Shown: positions 55,672-63,132 of the stretch, one piece after another
Numbering within the stretch: position 1 is the stretch's first letter
Layout of the letters: every line of letters begins with the position of its first letter
Assembly: GCA_002706605.1 (NCBI GenBank)
Contig: PALT01000038.1
Location: 124,001 to 188,000, forward strand
Length of the DNA stretch: 64,000 nucleotides
Direction: 5' to 3'
From: Rhodovulum sp.
GTDB lineage: Bacteria > Pseudomonadota > Alphaproteobacteria > Rhodobacterales > Rhodobacteraceae
The notes under the pieces: generated by a model
What the model was told of the DNA's origin: nothing
What the model saw: the letters and a program-made list of their open reading frames with translations, nothing else
The model's database searches: none
Translations under genes and position numbers: made by a program

Positions 55672-57087
55672 ATGAAAGAATATAATCAATTTTACATTGA
55701 TGGCGCATGGGTTGATCCCCTGTCCTATACCCCGTTCGAATTGGTGAACCCCGCCACCGAAGAGGTGTTTGGCACGGTCGCCTTGGGCAGTGTTGCCGAT
55801 GTCGAGGCCGCCGTTGCCGCCGCCAAGCGCGCCCTGCCCGCCTTTGCCGCCCAGACCAAGGACGAACGCATCGCCCTGCTGGAACGCATCATTGACGCCT
55901 ATGTCGCCCGTCAGGACGATCTCATGGCGGCGTTGACACTGGAAATGGGGGCGCCTGCGCGTTTGACCCAACAAACCGGTGCTGGCCTGGCCGCGTTGAA
56001 ACAGGCGGTCGAAACCCTGCGCGACTATGACTTCGAAGAGGACATGGGCACCTATATCCTGCAACGTGAGGCGATCGGCATTGCCGGTCTGATCACGCCG
56101 TGGAACTGGCCGGTGCAATTGATCTGTAACAAGCTGGCCTCGGCCTTTGCCGCCGGTTGTCCCGTGGTTCTGAAACCGTCGGAATTTACGCCGGTCAGCG
56201 CGCTGGTCTTTGCCGAGATCATCGATGCCGCCGATGTGCCCAAGGGCGCGTTCAACCTTGTGAACGGGGACGGACCCACGGTCGGAAACGCGATTTCGTC
56301 GCATCATGACATCGGGGTGGTGTCGTTCACCGGTTCGACCCGTGCGGGCATTCTGGTGGCCGAGGCGGCTGCGCCGTCGGTGAAACGCGTCACCCAAGAG
56401 CTGGGCGGGAAATCCGCGAACCTGATCCTGCCCGACGGGGATGTTGCGGCTGCGGCCAACTATAACGTCACGCGCGGCTATTCGAACTCGGGGCAATCGT
56501 GCCATTCGCCGACCCGCATTCTGGTGCCCGAAGACAAGCTTGAGGAACTGGTCACCCACCTGCAATCCAGCGTCGCCGCACATATCCGCGTGGGCGACCC
56601 GACCGACCCCGAAACGACCCACGGCCCCGTGGTGAACCGCGCTCAGTTCGACCGCATTCAGGCCTATATCCAATCCGCCATTGATGAGGGCGCGCGCCTG
56701 ATCACCGGCGGCCCCGGTCGCCCTGATGGCCTCAACCGCGGGTTCTTTATCCAGCCGACGATCTTTGTAGTGACACCGGATATGACCATCGCCCGCGAAG
56801 AAATTTTTGGCATGGTGACGTCGGTCATGCCCTACAAAACCGTGGAAGAGGCAATCGCGCTGGCCAATGATACCGAATACGGGCTGGGTGCCTATGTGTT
56901 CGGCGAGGACCGCGAAAACGCCCTGAACGTCTGCCGCCAGATGCAGGCAGGTCGCGTGTTCTACAACGGCTGCGCAGCCAGCACCGTCGCCCCGATGGGC
57001 GGCTACAAGAAATCCGGCAACGGGCGCGAAATGGGCGTCTATGGCATGGAAGAATATTTGGAAACCAAGGCGATCCTCGGTTTCTAG
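55672..57087 (+). CDS. NAD(P)-dependent aldehyde dehydrogenase
   Basis: 471 residues. Catalytic N145 (TPWNWP), E243 (ELGGKSAN) and C277 (SGQSCHSPTR) are all present. FTGSTRAG is the cofactor loop. It oxidises an aldehyde to an acid. In this operon an aldehyde could come from a retro-aldol step of the Ltp/DUF35 pair. It ends nine bases before the convergent thioesterase gene. Confidence 0.93.
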   Translation: MKEYNQFYIDGAWVDPLSYTPFELVNPATEEVFGTVALGSVADVEAAVAAAKRALPAFAAQTKDERIALLERIIDAYVARQDDLMAALTLEMGAPARLTQQTGAGLAALKQAVETLRDYDFEEDMGTYILQREAIGIAGLITPWNWPVQLICNKLASAFAAGCPVVLKPSEFTPVSALVFAEIIDAADVPKGAFNLVNGDGPTVGNAISSHHDIGVVSFTGSTRAGILVAEAAAPSVKRVTQELGGKSANLILPDGDVAAAANYNVTRGYSNSGQSCHSPTRILVPEDKLEELVTHLQSSVAAHIRVGDPTDPETTHGPVVNRAQFDRIQAYIQSAIDEGARLITGGPGRPDGLNRGFFIQPTIFVVTPDMTIAREEIFGMVTSVMPYKTVEEAIALANDTEYGLGAYVFGEDRENALNVCRQMQAGRVFYNGCAASTVAPMGGYKKSGNGREMGVYGMEEYLETKAILGF

Positions 57088-57096
57088 GTTAGCGCA

Positions 57097-57918
57097 TCAC
57101 GGGTTGTCGGAGAGCGCCTTGCGCAGGAACTCCGGCAACTCGGTCGCGCGGCGCGTGGTCATATCCACCGCCACAAGTCCCTGATCCGAAACCGCAACAG
57201 GTGTGCCGTCGGCGGCGAAAAACCGGTGGCGCAACGTGATGTTCTTACGACCGGTTTCGGCGACCTGCACCGTGCTGCACAACCGCGTGCCCACGGGAAC
57301 CGGCGCAAACACGGTCATCTTCGTTTCGACCCCCATCCGCGAAATCGCATGTTCACGCACGTATTCAGGGGTAAAGCCCAACCGCCCCATGTGGTCCGAA
57401 GACGCCGCCGCAATTCGCCCCATCAACCAGTCAAGCGACAGCCCGCCCAAATGGTCCAATTCCTTGGGCTGGACATAGCCGTGCTGCACCATGTCGTGCG
57501 TGTCGACAGTAGAAGCCAGCGGTCTGTGCGGTGCGCCATCAATGCCGCGCGGCAGGGCCAGCTTGACCACATCGGATGCGACAACCGGCAGATCGCCCAA
57601 GCCCGTCACATGGTCCAATGCCGTCGCCGATAGCCGTCCATCCGAGGTCAGCACATGCACGCAGACACCGGCAAACGGCCCGTCTCCGACCACGGCGCTG
57701 CGGATTTCGACCGGCGCGGCTTCTAGCAGCTCACGGTGAAAGCGCGTGTGTTGGGTCAGCACACCGGTCGGCGCCACCCCGCACATATCGCGCGCGACAA
57801 ACCCTGCTTGTTGAAAACAGCGCAGATACTGACGCACGTTCCAGTGCTGATTGTGGTCACATTCCCATGTCTCGACCCGCGTCATAAAAGTCGGGGTGCC
57901 GATGGTGCATATGTCCAT
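57097..57918 (-). CDS. Acyl-CoA thioesterase, 4HBT-like double hot-dog protein
   Basis: 273 residues with two hot-dog halves (about 10-135 and 145-265). The first half holds ETWECDHNQHWNVRQYL, resembling the D-x-N-x-H-x-N motif of 4-hydroxybenzoyl-CoA-type thioesterases. The second keeps only the fold (SRMGVETKMTVFAPVPVG). It probably releases a product acid from CoA or relieves CoA trapping. It lies six bases after the DUF35 gene and is cotranscribed with it. Confidence 0.82.
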   Translation of the reverse strand: MDICTIGTPTFMTRVETWECDHNQHWNVRQYLRCFQQAGFVARDMCGVAPTGVLTQHTRFHRELLEAAPVEIRSAVVGDGPFAGVCVHVLTSDGRLSATALDHVTGLGDLPVVASDVVKLALPRGIDGAPHRPLASTVDTHDMVQHGYVQPKELDHLGGLSLDWLMGRIAAASSDHMGRLGFTPEYVREHAISRMGVETKMTVFAPVPVGTRLCSTVQVAETGRKNITLRHRFFAADGTPVAVSDQGLVAVDMTTRRATELPEFLRKALSDNP

Positions 57919-57924
57919 GTGGGG

Positions 57925-58311
57925 TCAGGTCCTTTGAAACACAGGTAAGGTATCGCCGTCCTTACCCTGTTCAAAGGTGACGGCGACGCTGTCCCCGATC
58001 TGTACATCCAACGCGTCCTCGCCAACAAGGGTCGTAATCATGCGCGGCCCCTCGGCGACGTTGATGGCGGCGATGACATAGGGCACCTTGTCCGCATAGG
58101 CCGGCAGCGGCGCGCGACGCACGATTGTGAACGTCTCGACCTTGCCTTTGCCCGTGCTGTCGATCCACGCCAGATCCGCCTCCCAACAGGTGGTGCAATG
58201 GTGGCGCGGAGGAAATTGCACCGCGTCACAGCGGTTGCATTTCTGAAAGGTTAGCCGCCCCTCTTTGGCCGCCGCAAAGTATTCCTGCGAGTCACCGTTC
58301 GCCAGCGTCAT
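57925..58311 (-). CDS. DUF35 zinc-ribbon/OB-fold protein
   Basis: 128 residues from the ATG at 58311, chosen for GGAG at seven bases; a GTG at 58341 would add ten. The N-terminal zinc ribbon has CNRC and CTTC pairs (about 25-42). The OB-fold follows (GKGKVETFTIVRRAPLP...). Such proteins bind acyl-CoA and partner thiolase-fold enzymes, as in Ltp2-ChsH2 aldolases. The likely partner is the thiolase at 53192. It has a near-consensus sigma-54 promoter. Confidence 0.88.
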   Translation of the reverse strand: MTLANGDSQEYFAAAKEGRLTFQKCNRCDAVQFPPRHHCTTCWEADLAWIDSTGKGKVETFTIVRRAPLPAYADKVPYVIAAINVAEGPRMITTLVGEDALDVQIGDSVAVTFEQGKDGDTLPVFQRT

Positions 58312-58363
58312 CTGATTGCTCCATGGTTTTGGGTGGGCCACGCGGGCCCGTTCTCAGGGGACT

Positions 58364-58379
58364 AGCAACTGACGTGCCG
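58364..58379 (-). promoter_or_regulatory. Sigma-54 promoter for the DUF35-thioesterase operon
   Basis: Minus-strand CGGCACGTCAGTTGCT. All positions of TGGCAYRNNNNTTGCW match except the first. The predicted start near 58353 is 42 bases from the ATG at 58311. It lies directly behind the rpoN stop. Confidence 0.8.
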
Positions 58380-58386
58380 GAATGAC

Positions 58387-59814
58387 CTAGGCGACACAGG
58401 CCTCGGCCTCAATGCGGGCGGCACTGTGTTGGCGACGGCGAATGGAGGACGGGGGAATATTCATCATTTCCCGATACTTGGCCACGGTGCGGCGGGCGAT
58501 ATTGACGCCCTCGCCCTTTAGGGTTGCCGTAATGGCATCGTCCGACAGAACCTTTTTACCCTGCTCGCCCTCAATCAATTTGCGGATGCGGGCACGGATG
58601 GATTCCGCCGATACGTCCTCGGCACTGCCTTCGCCGGACAGAGCGTTCGAGAAAAAGTATTTCAGTTCAAACAGGCCACGGTTGGTCATCAGGTACTTGC
58701 CCGAAATCGCACGGCACACGGTCGATCGGTGCATCCCGATCGCATCGGCCACATCGGCCTGACACAGGGGTTTGATATGCTCCACCCCCTTGAGCAAAAA
58801 GTCCTGCTGCCGTTTGACGATCTCGGTCGCGACCTTCAGCATCGTATTGGCCCGTTGGTCCAGATTTCGCGCCAGCCAGTTCGCATCGCGCATACAATCG
58901 GTCACGAACCGCACATCGTTTTCGCCAGACGCAACCGCGCGCATTTCCGAATAATATTCACGGTTCACCAGAACCTTGGGCAACAGGGCCGAGTTCAACT
59001 CGACATGCGTCGTTCCATCGGGGCGCAGTTCGACGTTCACATCCGGCATCGCGGGCAGAACAGCGTCGGTATCGAACTGACGACCGGGGCGCGGATCCAG
59101 CATACGGATCTGACGCGCCATTTCGGCGATCTCGACGCGGTCCACGCCACACAGACGCGCCAGCGCAGCCAGATCGAACTTGGCCAACATATCGAGGTTG
59201 TCCAGCAAGATGCCCATTTCGTCGGTCAACTCGCCCGCCTCATCCAGTTGCAGGCGCAGGCATTCCCCCAGATCACGCGCGCCAACGCCGGTGGGCTCTA
59301 GCCCCTGTATCAGGTGGAGCGCATGTTCGACGCGGGTCTGAACGATCCCAAGGACATCGGCAATTTCATCCAGATCGCGGCGCAGGTATCCATCAGGGTC
59401 CATTGATTCAACGATCTCCCGCGCCAACAGGCGATCGACAGTATTGTGGATGGTCAGATCGACCTGTTCCAACAGATGTTCACGCAGGGTTTGGCGACGG
59501 GCAAAGGTTTCCTCGATGCTGCGCAGATCACCGGCGGCGGCACCGCCGCTACGCGGCACGGACAGCGATGTTCCGCCCTTGTGTGGCTCGGATTTCGCGG
59601 CGCGCTCAGTCGGTTGCGGTTGTGGCTCAGCGGTGGACACGGGGCGCGTTTCGGGCAGGACCACGTCGATCAGCGGGTTACGCTCTTCCTGCTCTTTGAG
59701 ATAGCTACACAGTTCGTCGTGATTACACTTTAGCAGCTTGATCGACTGGATCACACGCGGTGTAATCGCAATAGTCTTCTTGGTCTGTACGGACAGACGA
59801 CGCCCTAATTCCAT
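58387..59814 (-). CDS. rpoN: RNA polymerase sigma-54 factor
   Basis: 475 residues, normal length. Region I (1-50) has the activator-binding helix pattern TPRVIQSIKLLKCNHDELCSYL and ERNPLID, though it is poor in glutamine. The core-binding domain spans about 100-300. A helix-turn-helix lies near 355-380 (ADVADAIGMHRSTVCRAISGKYL). The RpoN box ARRTVAKYRE is at 440-449 and reads the -24 element. GGGAGGA precedes the ATG. The usual rpoN neighbours (lptB, hpf, ptsN) are absent, so this is probably a specialised paralogue serving the surrounding island. Confidence 0.96.
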   Translation of the reverse strand: MELGRRLSVQTKKTIAITPRVIQSIKLLKCNHDELCSYLKEQEERNPLIDVVLPETRPVSTAEPQPQPTERAAKSEPHKGGTSLSVPRSGGAAAGDLRSIEETFARRQTLREHLLEQVDLTIHNTVDRLLAREIVESMDPDGYLRRDLDEIADVLGIVQTRVEHALHLIQGLEPTGVGARDLGECLRLQLDEAGELTDEMGILLDNLDMLAKFDLAALARLCGVDRVEIAEMARQIRMLDPRPGRQFDTDAVLPAMPDVNVELRPDGTTHVELNSALLPKVLVNREYYSEMRAVASGENDVRFVTDCMRDANWLARNLDQRANTMLKVATEIVKRQQDFLLKGVEHIKPLCQADVADAIGMHRSTVCRAISGKYLMTNRGLFELKYFFSNALSGEGSAEDVSAESIRARIRKLIEGEQGKKVLSDDAITATLKGEGVNIARRTVAKYREMMNIPPSSIRRRQHSAARIEAEACVA

Positions 59815-59882
59815 TGTGTCCTCCCTCGGTCCTGCGCGGGCACAGGACTTCTCCTGAAGAGAGGTTATCGCGTTCTACCTTT

Positions 59883-59898
59883 GGCTAGTATCATGCCA
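59883..59898 (-). promoter_or_regulatory. Sigma-54-like promoter in front of rpoN, inside an inverted repeat
   Basis: Minus-strand TGGCATGATACTAGCC: TGGCAYR is perfect and GC is at the right distance, but the -12 box is TAGC. The predicted start near 59872 is about 58 bases before the rpoN ATG. The site lies within TTTGGC-N9-GCCAAA (59880-59900), so the plus strand reads a weaker TGGC...TGCC element towards the activator gene. Confidence 0.55.
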
Positions 59899-59998
59899 AA
59901 CCTGTGGCCGCGATAGGTACAGAATATAGCAAGAGTGCATTCTGCGCGGACACATTGGAACAACACCTCCCACAGTGTATCCGTTTTGGACAGGAGAA

Positions 59999-60030
59999 CG
60001 CGATTTTTTGCAGTTTCGCACAAAATCGCG
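59999..60030. promoter_or_regulatory. 9-bp inverted repeat just before the activator gene
   Basis: CGCGATTTT (59999-60007) and AAAATCGCG (60022-60030) are separated by 14 bases. The repeat ends four bases before the GGGAGG ribosome binding site of the activator. It could be an operator or an mRNA stem that affects translation. Confidence 0.5.
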
Positions 60031-60046
60031 CAGAGGGAGGTTTGTT

Positions 60047-61714
60047 TTGTCTATTTCCGAACAAAAGGGTCCGGGGGTCAAGGGGGTCGTTCTCTTGGAC
60101 GATGCCGGCAAATGTGCGGCCGCATACGGGGCCGGTGCGGACATGCGGATTCGCAGCATGGTCACCAATGCCGAGTGGCTAAAAGAGGCGACTGACCGGC
60201 GACTGACCCCGATCCTGTTGAACGACGCGCAGTATTCCGCGCTTGTGACCAAGGTGCCCGAGGGGACGCTGATCCTGTTGTCGGAACCGCCCTCGGACGC
60301 GGTCCTGAACTTTATCCTTAGCGTCGATTTCGCCTATGACATCCTGAACCATATCCTGATGGATCCCTATGATGCGATGGCGGTCGTAGGGGGCGACGAA
60401 AAGCTGGCCTATATCTCGCCCGTTCATGAAAAATTCTTTGGGCTGCAAGCAGGTGAAGCCGTCGGTAAGAACGTGCGCGATGTGATCGAAAACTCGCGCC
60501 TGCACCACGTGGTGCGCACGGGGATCGCCGAGGTTGGCCAAATCCACCGGATGCGCGGCAAGGACCGCGTGGTGTCACGTCATCCGATCCTGAACGACGG
60601 CAAGATCGTGGGCGCCATCGGGCGCATCATGTTCAAAGGCCCCCAACAGGTCGAAGCCATGTCGCGCCGCATCAACGCGCTGGAAGAGGAAATCGCGACC
60701 TATAAGGCCAAGGCCTCGTCCGAAAACACCGACAACGCCTATCTGGACGCCATCGTCGGCCAGAGCTTTGCCATCCGTGCGGTCAAGGATCAGATTCGCA
60801 AGGTTGCGCCGCTTGACATCCCCGTTCTGGTGCAAGGCGAAAGCGGCACAGGCAAGGAACTGGTGGCGCAGGCCCTGCATATGCTGAGCCCCCGCCATGA
60901 GGGCCGTTTGGTCACCGTAAACGCCGCCGCCCTGCCCGAGTCCTTGGTCGAGAGCGAGCTGTTCGGCTATGAGGCGGGATCCTTCACCGGTGCCGACCGC
61001 AAAGGCCGCGCAGGTAAATTCGAACAGGCCGATAAGGGCACGATCTTCCTTGACGAAATCGGGGACATGCCGCTTGAGGTGCAATCAAAGCTGCTCCGCG
61101 TGCTTCAGGACCGGATGGTCGAACGCGTCGGCGGGGCCAAGCCCAAGCGCGTCGATTTCCGTCTGTTCTCGGCCACCAACCGCGACCTAGAGGCGTTCAT
61201 CGAACAGGACCGGTTCCGTCTGGACCTGTTCTACCGGATCAGCCCCGTTGTGATCGCGATGCCGACACTGGAAGAGCGTCTTGAGGACATCCCGCTGTTG
61301 CTGAACCACTTCGTTACCGATCTGGCCACGCAATATAACCGTCCTCAACCCGAGATCGATCTGAACGTCCATGACTACCTGATGGAACAGAAATGGCCCG
61401 GCAACGTGCGCCAACTGCGCCACATGGTGGAACGCGCGATGGTCTTTGCCGAGGACGGACGCCTGCGGATTGAGGATTTCCAACGCGGCACGGCATTTGG
61501 TGCGAAAAAGGTACCCTCTCCCGCCACGCCAAGCATGGCCGTCAAATCCGGCGCGACCCTGAAGGAAACCGTCGAGGCCCTCGAAAACAAGCTGATCAAC
61601 GACGCGATCATCCGGTTCAAGGGCAACAAGAAAAAGGCGGCGGAACACTTGGGCGTGTCACGCTCGTATCTCTACAAAAAGCTTGAGGAAATCGCCGAAC
61701 AGGCCGAGGCCTAG
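60047..61714 (+). CDS. Sigma-54-dependent transcriptional activator (PAS-AAA+-Fis)
   Basis: 555 residues from a TTG at 60047 with GGGAGG six bases upstream; an in-frame GTG at 59975 lacks one and would place coding across the inverted repeat. Domains: an N-terminal region (1-100), PAS sensor (about 100-200), coiled linker, AAA+ domain with Walker A GESGTGKE (264-271), sigma-54 loop GSFTGA (311-316, variant of GAFTGA) and Walker B GTIFLDE (331-337), and a C-terminal Fis-type HTH (KKKAAEHLGVSRSYLYKKL). No phosphoacceptor receiver domain is present. It is divergent from rpoN and is the obvious regulator of the island. Confidence 0.92.
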   Translation: MSISEQKGPGVKGVVLLDDAGKCAAAYGAGADMRIRSMVTNAEWLKEATDRRLTPILLNDAQYSALVTKVPEGTLILLSEPPSDAVLNFILSVDFAYDILNHILMDPYDAMAVVGGDEKLAYISPVHEKFFGLQAGEAVGKNVRDVIENSRLHHVVRTGIAEVGQIHRMRGKDRVVSRHPILNDGKIVGAIGRIMFKGPQQVEAMSRRINALEEEIATYKAKASSENTDNAYLDAIVGQSFAIRAVKDQIRKVAPLDIPVLVQGESGTGKELVAQALHMLSPRHEGRLVTVNAAALPESLVESELFGYEAGSFTGADRKGRAGKFEQADKGTIFLDEIGDMPLEVQSKLLRVLQDRMVERVGGAKPKRVDFRLFSATNRDLEAFIEQDRFRLDLFYRISPVVIAMPTLEERLEDIPLLLNHFVTDLATQYNRPQPEIDLNVHDYLMEQKWPGNVRQLRHMVERAMVFAEDGRLRIEDFQRGTAFGAKKVPSPATPSMAVKSGATLKETVEALENKLINDAIIRFKGNKKKAAEHLGVSRSYLYKKLEEIAEQAEA

Positions 61715-61941
61715 AACCGGTCGTACCCCGGTTGTTTGTAAATCGTATCCTGACGTCCCGCGATGTCAGGATCATAGACCTGTGTGTTCCAATCGTCGGG
61801 CGACACGTCCTCAATGGCGACAGAAATCGCCTCTTGGGATGTACCAAGAGTGTTCATCACGGCTAGGGCGACGCGCTCGGCAAGACGTTTCTTATCCTGT
61901 TCGCTGCGGCCTGCAGCCATTTTCACAATGACATGGGGCAT
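61711..61941 (-). CDS. 4-oxalocrotonate tautomerase family protein
   Basis: 76 residues. Pro1 follows the initiator Met (MPHVIVKMAAGRSEQDK), with the family pattern of acidic and basic residues, and the C-terminus has GRQDTIYKQPGYDRF. It converts enol and keto forms of oxo acids. GGAGGT precedes the ATG. The stop shares CTAG with the activator gene. A weaker sigma-54-like element lies upstream at 62005-62020. Confidence 0.85.
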   Translation of the reverse strand: MPHVIVKMAAGRSEQDKKRLAERVALAVMNTLGTSQEAISVAIEDVSPDDWNTQVYDPDIAGRQDTIYKQPGYDRF

Positions 61942-62004
61942 GGGGTGACCTCCGGTTGGAGCGGGCCGTTCAGGGCCGCCCGCGTGTTATGGACGGGGGA
62001 ACGG

Positions 62005-62020
62005 CGCACTTCGGGTGCCA
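62005..62020 (-). promoter_or_regulatory. Possible sigma-54 promoter before the tautomerase gene
   Basis: Minus-strand TGGCACCCGAAGTGCG. GG and GC are correctly spaced, but the seventh base is C. The stretch can also fold with flanking GGGGAA/TTCCCC as a hairpin behind the gene ending at 62047, so it may only be a terminator stem. Confidence 0.4.
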
Positions 62021-62046
62021 TTCCCCGTGACCGGAGGTGTCAGATT

Positions 62047-63132
62047 TCAGACCACAGGCGCGGGCGCGGGATGCCCATAGGCGGTGGCAAAATCACCCAA
62101 ACGTTTACTGACGCCCTCTGGACCCAACCGTTTCAGCATGTCACCCGGCGTCAGGCCCAGACGAAACGCCATACGCGCACCGGTATCAATGGCGTCCAAG
62201 GTTGCCGTGCCTTCGGCAAGCTCTTCAACCACGGGCAACAGGATCGCGTTTTCCAGCCGCTCGCCAATCTGATCGGCGGTTTGGGGATCCAGCGGCGCAG
62301 GGTCCTCGTCGATCTGCCACGGGGTGTTGTCCGTGCCATGTGCAATCAACCCCGCCGCCGCCTCATAGAACGGCCCTAGCGCACCGAGGTTTCGAACGGC
62401 GTTCAAATTGGTCGCCGTGCCGATGATGTTCATCACCGCAAACGGCCCAAGCGCAAGCCCCAGCCGATCCCGTGCAATCGCGTCAATCTGGGCCGTGGTG
62501 GCCAGACCTTGGTCCAGAACATGGACAGCCTCATTCGTGTAGGGACAGAAAAACCGGTTCAGGGCGAACCCGTTCTGATCCTTGCAGGCGATCACGGTTT
62601 TGCCGGTACGCGTCAGAAACGCATCCGCCGCGCGCAGGCAATCGTCGCGCGTTGCCGGACCTTGGATCAATTCGACCACGGGGTTGATTTCGGCGGGGCT
62701 AAAATAGTGCATCCCGCAAAACCGGCCCGCATCGGTCAGATCGGCGGCAATGTCGGACAGGCGCAGGCAACTGGTGTTGCTGGCAAGGATCGTATCGGCG
62801 CGCACGACCCGTTCCAGATCGGCAAAAATCGCCTTTTTCAGGGGCAGGTTTTCAAAAACGGCCTCAATCACCAGATCGCAATCGGCCAGCGCGGACATGT
62901 CCGTTGCGGTCGCCACCCGCGCGCCCGCCGCAGCGGCCGCATCTTTGGTGATCCGGTCCTTGGCGACCTGCCGGTCAAGATAGCGCGACAGTTTCACGCG
63001 CGCCCGATCCAACGTATCCGCGTCACGGTCAAGCAGCACCACATCCATCCCCGACATGGCGGCGTTGATCATGATCCCCGCCCCCATGGTGCCCGCGCCC
63101 ACAATGCCCAAACGGTTGATTTCGATGCTCAT
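62047..63132 (-). CDS. 3-hydroxyacyl-CoA dehydrogenase (copy 3)
   Basis: 361 residues from the ATG at 63132. NAD motif GIVGAGTMGAGIMINAA, HYFSPAEINPVVELI, and GFALNRFFCPYTNEAV, then a short second C-terminal segment. It is shorter than copies 1 and 2 and close to FadB-type domains. Its start overlaps the thiolase stop as ATGA, so the two catalyse consecutive steps: hydroxyacyl oxidation, then thiolysis. Confidence 0.9.
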   Translation of the reverse strand: MSIEINRLGIVGAGTMGAGIMINAAMSGMDVVLLDRDADTLDRARVKLSRYLDRQVAKDRITKDAAAAAGARVATATDMSALADCDLVIEAVFENLPLKKAIFADLERVVRADTILASNTSCLRLSDIAADLTDAGRFCGMHYFSPAEINPVVELIQGPATRDDCLRAADAFLTRTGKTVIACKDQNGFALNRFFCPYTNEAVHVLDQGLATTAQIDAIARDRLGLALGPFAVMNIIGTATNLNAVRNLGALGPFYEAAAGLIAHGTDNTPWQIDEDPAPLDPQTADQIGERLENAILLPVVEELAEGTATLDAIDTGARMAFRLGLTPGDMLKRLGPEGVSKRLGDFATAYGHPAPAPVV

